Shown here: piece by piece, positions 30,939 to 40,898 of the stretch | Numbering within the stretch: the first letter of the stretch is position 1 | Layout of the letters: each line of letters opens with the position of its first letter | Source of the DNA: Chrysoporthe austroafricana | Lineage: Eukaryota; Ascomycota; Sordariomycetes; Diaporthales; Cryphonectriaceae | Assembly: GCA_001051155.2 (NCBI GenBank) | Contig: JYIP02000010.1 | Location: forward strand, 682,001 to 746,000 | Direction of reading: 5' to 3' | DNA length: 64,000 bases | Notes under the pieces: generated by a model | Database searches by the model: none | Told to the model about the DNA's origin: nothing | Seen by the model: the letters and a program-made list of their open reading frames with translations, nothing else | Translations under genes and position numbers: made by a program

Positions 30939-33149
30939 ATGTCGTCTGGTCCGGCGACCCCCGGCCAGAAGCGCTTCTTCATCCTGATCGGAGTGGGCTA
31001 CTACTCGCAAGGGCACAAGCTTCGCACCGATGGAGGTAAATTGTGCAAGCTCCGAAGCCTCAGGGGTGCAGTACAGGATGTAGAGAGCGTTTACCGTCAT
31101 ATTCAAAAAGATCCCCAACTGCGAGACTCAACGGTGTTCAAGCTCACGTCGACGAGGTCTAGGGGAATTGGAAGGGAGACCGTGGAGTGTAGTTACCAGC
31201 TACCGACACGCGACAACATCCTATCCGTGTTCGAAAAAGTGGGAAAGTTAGTGAAGGAGGCCGGTGGTGGCATAGTCCATGTGCATTTTTCCTGCCACGG
31301 TGTGCGGCTTGCGACCGAGTACCCACACCTGAAGCCCGGCGGCATCGACGAGGCGATCGCACCCTACGACGCGTCCAAGACTGGACAGACACTTCGGGAT
31401 GTGGAGCTGAACGTCCTGATCTGGGGGCTGACCCAGAACGGCGCGCAGGTCTCGGTTGTCTTCGACTGCTGCCATGCCGGCAGCATCTCGAGGGGCGACT
31501 CGGACGACAGCGGCTCGGACGAAAGTGACTTGGAAGAAAGCGACTCCGATAGATCAGAGCCGGACGAGGCCTTAGGCTGGGAATCGGACCTGGACATCGG
31601 TGGACAGACGAGTGGAGAGGAGCGCGGAGTAGGCGAGGAGATCGGTGGCTTCAGCCGTGGCGACGCTCGAAGAGATGCCTGTCTCACTCCGGACGGCGAA
31701 GAGCTTGCCCAGACCTTGAAGGACGCGTGGGCCAGGAACAAAAAGACCTGGATGCTACCAATCAATTACGACATGTTTGGGAGCTGCTGTGAGGACGAGA
31801 AATCTTACGAGACTGTTGTGAGAGACGAAGAAGGCAAAGAAGTGTTCTGCGGGGTGTATACACACACGCTGCTTATGGCTCTCGAGGAAGCCCGTACCAA
31901 CCCGCACGCGCCAGTCCACGGCCACATTCACGACAGGATCCTCGCGACCTTCATAAGCGAGGAGCGAAAGAGGCAGACTCCTATATTTGTCGGAAACAGA
32001 AAGCGGCAATGGCTACAGCCGACGGAGGGCAAACATATTCAGTCGCTCTCGGTTATCAAGGTCGAGCGAAACGGGCTCATCCTGTCCGAGGGACAGATCC
32101 AAGGGGTGACGAGAGGGTCAATCTATGCCATCGTTCCGTGGGACCAGGCCGACCTCCTTGGAATATCCATGCGCCCATCGGTTAAGGTTACAGTCGTGTG
32201 CGCGGCGCAGTCACGCGCGGAATGGGTGGGCGAGCCATCCGTCGACGTCAAAGCGGGATACAAGGCCATTCTCGTAAAGCACAAGCTTGAGAACATCCGC
32301 ATTCAGCTCACACGCGCGCCTTGCCCCGAGTCTGCGGCTGAGATTGACGAGCTCGCTCGCGAGGGAGACGAAGATGACTCGGGAATGGTGGAAATCGTCG
32401 AGGATGGAGGACAGGGCACCAAGGCTCTCTACTGTGTCCGGGGGGAGCGCGACAAAGGTTTGCGGCTCGTGAAGAGCGACGGCAAGTTGGTTCCTCGTTT
32501 CCCGACAAGCTGGCATCCAGACGTCTTCTACGAATACCTGTTGCATCTGGCCAAATTTGAAACACTCAGAAAACTCTTCAATCCCTTTCCGTCAGAGGGG
32601 GTGCGTGGCTGCGTGGATTTTCAGATCAACGGGGAGGATATCGGGAGCCGTTGCGTCTGGGACGGGACCCCGGTCGAGAGCAAGGCTTGTCTAGACCTTT
32701 ATGTCGGCGACGCTTCTCTTGTGATCCGCAATAAAAGGAACAGCCCCATACGCATCGCAGTGTTCTTCTTCAGCCCCTTGTGGGCAGTACAAAGATGCTA
32801 TCTCGGTCCAGATAACGATGCGTTCGATACCCTTGGGCCCAATGAAGAGAAGAAGACGACCGTGGAGGTAGAGCATCTGCCAGACGGGTGGGATGAGTCT
32901 ATTGATCATGTCGACTACATCAAGTTCTTCATCTTCGACACGTCTCTGTCTGTCACATCGCTCAGATCGCTGGAGATGGACCCGCTGGACGAGAGGAGCC
33001 TGGAGAACGGCCGGGGAGAGAGCGATCTCGACGACATCTTGGAGGCGTTTGGCGCGGAGGATCGAGGTATTAGGCGCAAGCAAGACACGATAGCTGGCAC
33101 GTCTCCATGGATCACGTCAACATTTCGACTACGCACCAGGGCTAAGTAA
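30939..33149 (+). CDS. caspase-domain (peptidase C14) protein
   Basis: Single exon, 736 aa. The caspase p20-like half runs from KRFFILIGVGYY to about residue 185. The catalytic His is in HFSCHG (H120) and the catalytic Cys in FDCCHAGS (C178). Next comes an acidic, Ser/Asp/Glu-rich insert (about residues 185-245), where caspases have the interdomain linker, then a p10-like region (WMLPINYDMFGSC, FCGVYTHTLLMALEE). Residues 340-735 form beta-rich C-terminal domains (INGEDIGSRCVWDG; VDYIKFFIFDTS), a type seen in other fungal caspase-like proteins. It differs from type I metacaspases in lacking a Pro/Gln-rich prodomain. The gene is divergent from TPR-CHAT and tail-to-tail with the gasdermin-like gene (133 bases between stops), suggesting a role in regulated cell death. 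The catalytic dyad is intact. Confidence 0.88.
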   Translation: MSSGPATPGQKRFFILIGVGYYSQGHKLRTDGGKLCKLRSLRGAVQDVESVYRHIQKDPQLRDSTVFKLTSTRSRGIGRETVECSYQLPTRDNILSVFEKVGKLVKEAGGGIVHVHFSCHGVRLATEYPHLKPGGIDEAIAPYDASKTGQTLRDVELNVLIWGLTQNGAQVSVVFDCCHAGSISRGDSDDSGSDESDLEESDSDRSEPDEALGWESDLDIGGQTSGEERGVGEEIGGFSRGDARRDACLTPDGEELAQTLKDAWARNKKTWMLPINYDMFGSCCEDEKSYETVVRDEEGKEVFCGVYTHTLLMALEEARTNPHAPVHGHIHDRILATFISEERKRQTPIFVGNRKRQWLQPTEGKHIQSLSVIKVERNGLILSEGQIQGVTRGSIYAIVPWDQADLLGISMRPSVKVTVVCAAQSRAEWVGEPSVDVKAGYKAILVKHKLENIRIQLTRAPCPESAAEIDELAREGDEDDSGMVEIVEDGGQGTKALYCVRGERDKGLRLVKSDGKLVPRFPTSWHPDVFYEYLLHLAKFETLRKLFNPFPSEGVRGCVDFQINGEDIGSRCVWDGTPVESKACLDLYVGDASLVIRNKRNSPIRIAVFFFSPLWAVQRCYLGPDNDAFDTLGPNEEKKTTVEVEHLPDGWDESIDHVDYIKFFIFDTSLSVTSLRSLEMDPLDERSLENGRGESDLDDILEAFGAEDRGIRRKQDTIAGTSPWITSTFRLRTRAK

Positions 33150-33282
33150 GTCCGCCGAGGACTTGGGGGTTGCAGATGAAGAAGACATGGCAAAGCGATG
33201 GAATAGACATCGATAGAACAGTTATCTCATAATAACAGACTGCTTTCTCATCTATCCAGCCTATCTTGATCATGTAGAACGC

Positions 33283-34245
33283 TCAGAAAATGTGCCATAG
33301 TTCACCGTCGTTGTCCAGCCTAAAATCCTCGTAGTCAGCAAAGTCGCCTAGGTCGTCAGACTCGACATGCCCGCCAACCTGAGCCCTAAGGGTGACAAAA
33401 TCCGCATCTTCCTCTTCGCTCTCGTACTCGTCCTCATCCTCTCGATATCCAGGCTCCCCAAGACCGTCCTCGCTAGAGCTTTTAACGTCGGATTGCTCTC
33501 CTCGGCTTCCAAGATACGCCTTCCACTGTGCGCCCTCCTTCAGGGTGGGAGTCTTCTGGGAAGGCCCCCGGAACCATGAGAAACCCACCTGCCGGTACTG
33601 CACGGCGAAGATGTTCTCTCCGGGGAATGAGAGCGTGCTCGTCGCGCGGTTCTCGTTGCCGCGAGTCACTGCCAGCTCCGAGTCGAGGGCGCCCTCGAGC
33701 CCACCCAGCGTGGGCACGGCCCCATGTGTGGCCGCCAGCACCACGACGGACCCAGGCAGCTTGAGTATCGGCCTCCCGGCAAGCTTGTTTCCCCGGCGCA
33801 GTGTGACGCGGGCGTTCGTGAGCGTGATCACGCCCGTGGCCATGAAGACCTTCCGCCGGTCGCGCCACCGGCGTTCCAGCAGTTCGCGCACCGCGCGCAG
33901 CCTGCACGCCTCGCCGAAATAGCGTGTCGAGTTCGAGAGCGTCCGCGTCGTGACGAGCTCGGCATCAATCTTGTCCACCGCATCTCTCTCCACGGACAAG
34001 GTCGAACCTAGGACGGCCGTGAGAGCTAGAGACAGGCCCCAGGACTCGGCTGTCGCGGCGTCGTGCTGGAGCGCCTTTGCTTGGGTCTCCGTGCTCACCA
34101 GCTCGGGCCCGTCCGGACGCTCGTCCGACCGGAACGTGTCTTCGTAGTCGAATTCCGGGTTCGATATGTCCCCTACCAGTCGCCCGAGAGACACTGCCGA
34201 CACTGGTAGGAGGGTGGTTGAGACCCACTTGGCCTCCAACTGCAT
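33283..34245 (-). CDS. fungal gasdermin-like candidate with acidic C-terminal tail
   Basis: Single exon, 320 aa. The domain is assigned by pattern, not by search. Residues 9-40 (STTLLPVSAVSLGRLVGDI, then NPEFDYED) resemble the opening of fungal gasdermin-like proteins of the RCD-1/HET-Q1 type. ESWGLSLALTAVLGSTL (68-83) and VFMATGVITLTNARV (133-147) follow. FPGENIFAVQYRQVGFSWF (207-225) corresponds to a conserved strand in that family. Alternating hydrophobic stretches suit a beta-rich pore-forming fold. Residues 250-315 form an acidic tail (DEDEYESEEEDAD and DDLGDFADYEDF) that could act as the inhibitory or docking segment, removed by a protease. Family members form plasma-membrane pores after cleavage. 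The adjacent caspase and nearby CHAT genes fit that role. The alternative is an unrelated lineage-specific protein of unknown function. Confidence 0.6.
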   Translation of the reverse strand: MQLEAKWVSTTLLPVSAVSLGRLVGDISNPEFDYEDTFRSDERPDGPELVSTETQAKALQHDAATAESWGLSLALTAVLGSTLSVERDAVDKIDAELVTTRTLSNSTRYFGEACRLRAVRELLERRWRDRRKVFMATGVITLTNARVTLRRGNKLAGRPILKLPGSVVVLAATHGAVPTLGGLEGALDSELAVTRGNENRATSTLSFPGENIFAVQYRQVGFSWFRGPSQKTPTLKEGAQWKAYLGSRGEQSDVKSSSEDGLGEPGYREDEDEYESEEEDADFVTLRAQVGGHVESDDLGDFADYEDFRLDNDGELWHIF

Positions 34246-35576
34246 GGTTTCTTATTGCAGTTACGAAACCTTTGCGAGAGTGCGGAATGGGGAGTGGCGA
34301 GGGTTCTGAAATTCAGTTCTTCTGGGAACTTTAGGGAGCAATTGCAGGTCTGTATTATTATACTTGATTATGAAGTGATTACCGCTGCACTTCGCCTCGT
34401 CTTCTGCATGGCCACGTTACAGTGAAGCGACCCAGCGCCGCCGCACGCGCTCGGTGACTTATTACTTCCCCGCTCACTACGGTATGCTGTATGTAGATTG
34501 CGAACTGCACAGCCATCCATCACTCATGCCACGCTCTGATGGGTTTATCTTCCCAACCTTCAATTTACGCCCTTAGCCGTATGTTGAGAAGTCGTGGTAA
34601 GTCAACGATTTTGAAGACATGCCTAAGGTGAATGTGCCGGGCATCGATCTCGCCGTCGTCCGTAACTAGGGATACATAAGACTGGGGTCTGGAGAGAGCG
34701 AATGGCGATGGACTGGCTCTACGATTTTCGGGTGGCGAAGCTAGACATCACAGGTGGTTTGCGCGCCGGCACTTCTCTAGCAGGCTCGAGCTATTGGGCG
34801 GATGCTGTGGTTAATCTACGAGATATTTCTTTCCTTTGGTAGTGGATGCAGAGCACGAACCCGCAAGCTCTCGAGTCACTAATTTGCTTACTTTCAGGTC
34901 GTCTCTCGAATAATGGTCCTACTATAAGTCAGCCAGGTCCTCTACTTCTACTTTATTACTCACAGAATCCTGGCTACGGTGCTCTGTCTGGCATGTCTCT
35001 TACCAAACCGATGTCTGAATAGCTGACCGCTGCGAGATATCCCCTCAAGCAATAATTAATCAAGTGGTACGTAGTAAGTACCTGGCGCCGGTTCTATCGC
35101 GCTACACGCCATTATTAATAGTCACTTTTATGAACAGGGAAGCATGAACATTCGTGATTGGAAGGTGTCGTTCCCTGCTTGTACTGTGCGCCTCAGAAGG
35201 CCTGTAGTATAGGCCAGCGGCGTGTCACATCCGTGATACCCGTCCTTCATGATGTTCTAGCCTGAATACCAGCAAATCATCCCATCTATAGGGCTGTAAG
35301 GAGGACATAACCTAATTGTGACCCTATGACCCCGACAGTTCCGTAGTTCCAAGTCTCTCAGCTGACCGCACATGTGATCTAGAACCTCAGCAGTCTCGAG
35401 GACACACGCCTGGCGTCCTTCTTCTGCCGCTCTTATCTTGCTACAGCATCTGAGGCTGCCTGAATCGGATTCCATCTACGATCCAAGGCCCCACATTCGC
35501 AGGCGGTAATCCATAAAATGGCAATTTTTGGCGTCATGAACAATGACTCGTTCCAGGTGGAATGTGCCGTACCACC
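34246..35576. other. AT-rich gap containing an ATPase relic
   Basis: Apart from the P-type ATPase relic listed separately, no gene is supported between 34246 and 35576. Composition is AT-rich with frequent stops in all frames, and several short direct or palindromic AT stretches occur (about 35030-35110). Confidence 0.5.
34599..34775 (-). pseudogene. decayed fragment of a P1B-type heavy-metal ATPase
   Basis: This 175-base stretch is similar in sequence to the intact ATPase gene at about 24389-24545, in the same orientation. Shared blocks include TTGAAGACAT, CGGGCATCGATCTC, GCCGTCGTC and CGAATGG-GATGGAC. On the minus strand one frame reads SIAIRSLQ and another VTDDGEIDAR, then HVFKIVD. These correspond to SISIRSLQ, VTDDGETEIDAR and DVFKVD in the intact pump. 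The two halves are in different frames, so there is at least one frameshift, plus a 6-base deletion. Flanking sequence on either side is not recognisable. It is a separate diverged paralogue rather than a recent exact copy, because differences are spread over all types of substitution. Confidence 0.82.
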
Positions 35577-36320
35577 TCACTTTGTAGCGGTACCAGGCGC
35601 CCACATGAGCCAACCAAGGAGGCTGCCTCGGCCTTGCTGGTGGACCTCGCCAGCTGAAGCCATACTGTCGGGAGCACGCTGCGCATTCTCCTCTTTCAGC
35701 GCTCCCTGTTGGCTCTGCGCCTCGTCCTCAACCTTGGCGTGCTTCCTAGCTCCGCGGTCTCGCTTCATCCCGTCGTAAATGAGCAGCGCGGCAATGGCCA
35801 CTGTGATGATCCCCGGCCAGACCATGGGAAAGTCGAACAGCCGATACCAACCCCGGTCGGGCTTATCACGAGCCTGCTTCAGCAGGGCGATCTCCTCCCT
35901 CACGGCCTCCAGCTGAGCGGCCATCGCCTTGATCGCCTTGGCCTGTCTGTACGGGTCCGCGAGGTCCAGAGAGTCCTGGAAGTCTGCGGCGGCCTCGGCG
36001 GCCTCGCGGGCAGCAGCTGCCTCATAGGCCTCCTCGGCGAGGCAGTCTGCGTCCTCGGCCTCGCGTGCTGCGTGGCTGGACGCGCCCGGTGCGGGAGCGA
36101 AGGGGTCGACCTCGCTGGAACGGATGAGGTGGATGTTGGCTGAGTATTCGGTTCGGGGGAGGCCCCGCTCTCTGGACAGGTACTGCGACTCGCGGGAGCC
36201 GGCCAGACCGCCCAGGTTGAAGAGGACGTTGCGGGAGGGCGGCGTGGTGTGGAATCGGCGTGGGGAGGGGCTGGAGCGTATCACTCCGCACGAGCGGAGG
36301 GCGGTGGGCAGTCGAGGCAT
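35577..36320 (-). CDS. predicted mitochondrial coiled-coil single-pass membrane protein
   Basis: Single exon, 247 aa, not recognised as a named family. The N-terminus (MPRLPTALRSCGVIRSS, then RRFHTTPPSRNV) is rich in Arg/Ser/Thr with the RxFHT(T/S) pattern common at fungal mitochondrial presequence cleavage sites. Residues 82-150 are Ala/Glu-rich and should form coiled coil. One transmembrane helix lies at about 166-184 (MVWPGIITVAIAALLIYDG), then a basic KRDRGARKH stretch and a low-complexity tail. The layout is typical of inner-membrane assembly or structural factors, but no function is inferred. Very even GC-rich codon use across the frame supports it as a real gene. Confidence 0.7.
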   Translation of the reverse strand: MPRLPTALRSCGVIRSSPSPRRFHTTPPSRNVLFNLGGLAGSRESQYLSRERGLPRTEYSANIHLIRSSEVDPFAPAPGASSHAAREAEDADCLAEEAYEAAAAREAAEAAADFQDSLDLADPYRQAKAIKAMAAQLEAVREEIALLKQARDKPDRGWYRLFDFPMVWPGIITVAIAALLIYDGMKRDRGARKHAKVEDEAQSQQGALKEENAQRAPDSMASAGEVHQQGRGSLLGWLMWAPGTATK

Positions 36321-38563
36321 GGTGAAGGCGAGAGCACGTGAGTTCTCGTGGTCCGAGGGGTGGTAATTATGAAGGCATCGAGGATTGGTGGTGGCGGCGT
36401 CGCTGGCGTCGCTGTTCCGGTAGTCGTCGTCGAGAGGAGAACATCAGGTGGAGTTCACATCGAAAGGTGAAGCTGATGATCATTATGGATACTGAACGCG
36501 GGGTACTTTTAGGCTTTGGAGAAACAACCCCGCGACGCTGCATTCTAAACTCAGCAGGTAGTATTCAAGAGACCAGATTACCTAATCTCCTGTATACTAT
36601 TCTGGTCTTTTCATGGTCCTTCGCCTTCATTCACATGACAAAGTCTGGGTGGACCAGCATGTGGACAAGGCTGAACGCCACTTTGCTCGGCATAATGTCT
36701 GTGCTTTGCCCTGTCAACCTTCCTATATGTCATAATGACAACCTTGGAAACGAGAATGAGCATAGTAATCTGATGACGATAACCGTAATAACCTTGTGGT
36801 TCATTCAGCTCAAATTGCGATTGTTCCTCTGACTGACCATAAGAGCTATTGCCCGGCTATCAGCTCCATATTTCATCCCGACCACCCCAGGACTTATTAT
36901 ATGTGCAGGCATAGAATGCCCTCTGAGAGCAATTAGAGATGCAGGGGTATCTAGAGAACAATGAATCTATAATTAATTACCGTGCATTCTCAGTCATGTG
37001 GACTTCGCTCTCCTGTCCTGCGCGCAGTCTACTATTGAGCCTTGTCCTCACAGCAGATAACAACACAGTCGCACAAATACAGGATGCCGGGTTTGTCTTT
37101 GGTAGTACCCACAGTATTATGTATTCGGACTGCGATGACACTATTGTAGAGCCTGCTCCGGCACATGAGCCGGTCTATCGACGTAGTCATACTGCTGCCA
37201 TCAGGAGATCACCAACAGTCAACCACAGGAGGACAAGGAGGCTCTGTCCGACCACCTAGGACCGCACCAGCACATACAACTAAGTAATACGCTGGCTGGC
37301 TATGTACTCAGCAGCCGACATAAGGGGCACGAACATGTGCAAACGGCTTATCACTCCAGGTCAGCTATAGGGTTACTGCCGTGAATTTAGAGACCACGCC
37401 TAACATTGAGAGGCACAGATTGCAGGCGTAAACAGAGCAGAGCAGTAGACTCTTGGATGTCAAGCGGGAAGTAGGAGCATAAGATACTGTGGTAACAATG
37501 CTGAAGGGAAGATAGCACTGTCTTGTGATTATAGTACGGTGTTGATAAGTGGATCATGAAGGCGTAAAAGTTAGTCCCGTTTCGCGGCTCCGTGAGCATC
37601 CGTATGACTCCGCTCTCAAATGTCGTCCCTGCCAAGTCCGCAGTGCGGCAGATGTCAAGCACATGTCAACTAAGGTTCGAACTAAGAGAACAATAGCATT
37701 GTCTAACATAAGCGGTGTGGAGATCATCACGCTTTCGTGGCGTGCGGTCGATAAGGACCTTGCCAAGCGCGAATCCCTCTAGAGTGCAAATTCGAGACCC
37801 GCCTTGCTGACGTATACTATGTACGCCCGCCCTCTCCAAAGGTGATTGTGGTCTCTGAACCCGCTTTTTGTGGCCTTATGATGAGCGACATCCCTTGGCA
37901 AGCACTAGGTCAACTGCAACGAAAGCCTCATCATCGACCTCTGGAGTTTGGTACGTCGAAACGAAACAATCTCGCTTGCCACAGACTGTTGTGCGACGCA
38001 TTTGGAGATGATCAGCAGTATGGGATCTGACAGTGGGGTTCAATAGTGGCCTGAGAAGTGGACACGGATCAAGGAGTCGGGAGGATGAGCTGTGGGAGTT
38101 GTGAAAGGCGATGCTGAAGCGCCCGAGTCGTAGGAAGGAGATTCGGGATTGGGACAGTTGGTACGGACGCGGCGATACGAGAACAAATATCGAGCCAATA
38201 CTCGATATAAAAAAAATCTTTACTAATGACGAGGATGAGGCTAATAAATCTCGGTTGCTACCTAGGTTTTCGATATGCTCGGGCGAACGGAACAGGATAT
38301 GTAGTAGGCGTTTCAGCTGATGGTCTGGGGCTACCACTTGCGCGATCAAAGCGTTGGGAAGAGCTGTTAGGAAGCGACAAAAGTGTTACAGTTTCACAGC
38401 CACATGAGATCGCGATAACATCACAACGCAGGAGTCAATTACTGGCGCCTAGCTAGTCACAGTCCGTGAGCAGATGTATTATTTCTACACCCTTGCCGTC
38501 TATAATCGCTAGAACGAAGTAATGCACGCCTCCTCCCTCGCCTCGTTCACGTGTGTAGCATGA
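36321..38563. other. 2.2-kb AT-rich gene-poor region
   Basis: No gene is supported. The region is AT-rich with TA-rich words and stops scattered over all frames, unlike the flanking genes. The first 100 bases may hold the promoter of the mitochondrial protein gene. Some short frames are open between 37400 and 38350, mostly on the minus strand, but they show no motif and no splice support. Decayed transposon or repeat-induced point mutation (RIP)-affected DNA is possible. Confidence 0.4.
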
Positions 38564-39583
38564 TCAAGCCTGTCCGGCCATGAACTCCATGGCACGCCGC
38601 AGAACCTCGTCCTCGGCTGGGTAATCCGGGCCCCTGATGGTCTCTGCCGCGGGCAGCAGAAGGCTCTCGTCAATCTCCTTGTACTTCCCAGTCTGCATCT
38701 GGATAGCCTGGCCGTTCCGCGCGGTATCAGCCATCAGCAGGACCGCAGCGCGAGCGACGGTAGACCCAGGCTGAATCGCGACGCCGATCTTGGCAAAGGT
38801 CTCCTTCAGGCCGGGCAGGACGCTGCTGTCCGTCCACGACGGGCAGACCGTGTTGACGCGGATGGGCAGATTGGCGGCGCCGAGAAGCGGGTGGAGGCCA
38901 CGCGCAAAACCCAGCACGCCGTGCTTAGCCGTCGCTGAACCGTGCGCATTAGCATAACAATAGATCGGCAATATTGGGCAGGATGATATCCTTCGAAAGC
39001 TGGGGTTAAGATTTACCATAGTCCACGGCGCGGCACCGCTGGATGCCCATGGTCGAAGCGTTGATGACAATACTGCCGCCCTGGGGCTGCTGACGCATGT
39101 AGTGGATGGCGAGGGTGGCGGTGTTCATGACGCCCTTGAGGTTGACGTCGAGGAGCTCATACGAGGGCTCCTTGAGGTCGCCATTCGCATCAAGCTCGGT
39201 GGCCAGGTAGTCGGCCCGGGGACCAAGACCGGCGTTGGCGAAGACGTGGTCGACCTTCCCGTAGACCTCCTTCGTCTTCTTAAACAGGGCGTTGAGTTGG
39301 GCCCAGTTGGCGACATCGGTCTTCACGAAGGTGAAGGAGCCCGCGGGTAGTTCGGCAGGTGGAGCCACATCACCGTTGACGACAGATGCTCCGAGCGAGA
39401 GCAGCAGCTGGACAGTGGCGAGACCAATTCCAGACGAGCCTCCTATTCCAACCCAGTGACAGGTCACACCCGTCAGATCGATTTCCTTTCCTGTAAATTA
39501 CCAAGAGCATCCATACCCGTGACAATGACAACCTTGCCCTTCAGACCATTCAAGTCTTCCTCTTTGATGTAAAGTTCAGCCAT
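38564..39583 (-). CDS. short-chain dehydrogenase/reductase (SDR)
   Basis: Three exons on the minus strand, 39583-39517, 39442-39017 and 38934-38564, encode 287 aa. Introns of 74 and 82 nt have GTATGG..TAG and GTAAAT..CAG ends; the second has a TGCTAATG branch site. The exon joins rebuild two SDR motifs exactly. TGGSSGIG (residues 22-29) is the NAD(P)-binding glycine motif, split by intron 1. YATAK (Y164-x3-K168) is the catalytic pair, split by intron 2. The catalytic serine region is INASTMG (S152), and FANAGLG is the NAG motif. An Asp after the second strand (NGDV) suggests NAD(H) preference, as in classical SDRs. The substrate cannot be told; polyol, steroid and secondary-metabolite roles are all possible. 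No biosynthetic core enzyme lies nearby. Confidence 0.9.
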
Positions 39584-40898
39584 TTTGGGAACTTGTTGGG
39601 ATCGGTTTCAAAGTCGTACGTGCAAAAGAGGCAGTAACAGGAAATCATTCCATGGCACGCCCGCTGCAGGTAGCCCCTTAATATCCCAGTCTTGTGGCCG
39701 ACGGGACAACTCCAGGGGCTTATGGACCATGACATCGAGAATGGAGCCATCTTGAGGCCCCCCTGCCAACTTGCTCCCGATCCACCAAGATGCTGGCATA
39801 TGGATCGATACCCACACCATTGTTCAAAAGTTCTCCGCAGAAGCCATACTGTACTACCTAGCACTAAGATGCTCGCAAAGACAGTTCTAAAGTAGCCCTG
39901 AGCTGGTTCTCGACCTCAGACGCCCGCTCATCTCTTCCCATGTGTTGCCGTTCGTATCTACCGAGGCACTGACAAGCACAGGGCCGGCTAAGAATAACCT
40001 CTGTCGCTCAGCGCGGCCCAAGGTGGAGGGTTGCTACCCAGCATGTCGACAAGCTCGGGTGACCCGTAAAATACAACGGTCCCAGGATAGGGCATGTTCA
40101 GTACGGTGGCACGTGTGGGTAGCAGTCACCAACTCCAAAGCATCTGCCGAAGAGCGCTAAGTGGGTCGACACTCATGAAATCGGTTCGATCTGCCAATGT
40201 GCTAACGGGCTTGTTTCTTTCGTCCCAGGGTTACACATCCACCACTGAGACGGGGGCACGGCGGGTTGCGCAAATCATTCAACGGACGCTTTCCTGCTGT
40301 GGAGAGGCACGAAGGGTGCCCACTTGGGTGCGGCACTCCTTTCCCTCTCTCGCCAGTCGAGAACGCGTGAGTGTTGATCAGGCCTCGGCTGAGGGGGCCA
40401 TCACACAGCTCGAGAGGCTCGTCTCTTCCGCCGGGCCGAGCTCGACTCTCGACCTTGTTACCTGGAGGGCTGAGATTCCTTATTTCGAGGTCATGTCTGC
40501 CCCGGAGCCAGATTTGCGTCATCGACCCCGTCCTTCGCACGCTGCATCACCCAGTAGTACCGTACTTTGGTAGGATCGCCTCGGTAAGGGGATCGGGTCT
40601 ACCCTAGTGCAAAATTTCCAGTATTTGAGTTGCTGCCCAGCTGTGGTGCCTTGCGCTACGTATGCTGGGGCCCCTTTAGTATGGGGACCACCGGGATGCT
40701 AATCCATACCCATACTTGCCCCTAGCGTTCAGGGCGTACCTGAGCCAACCCTGGGGAGGCCAGGGAAGGCTGCTGTTTATATGTAGATTTCTCCGCTATG
40801 TCAAGTCGCCGTATGGTCTTATTTTTTCTTCTTGGGCTTGCAGTTTTGATGTTGAGGACTTCTCCGAGAAGGCCACTCACTTGGTGATTCGAACCGCC
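39584..40898. other. divergent intergenic region, no gene seen
   Basis: Separates the SDR start (minus) from the rhodopsin-domain gene start (plus) and holds both promoters. GC-rich open frames on both strands between 40090 and 40600 lack motifs. The frame of the rhodopsin-domain gene remains open about 180 bases upstream of its ATG. Confidence 0.45.
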
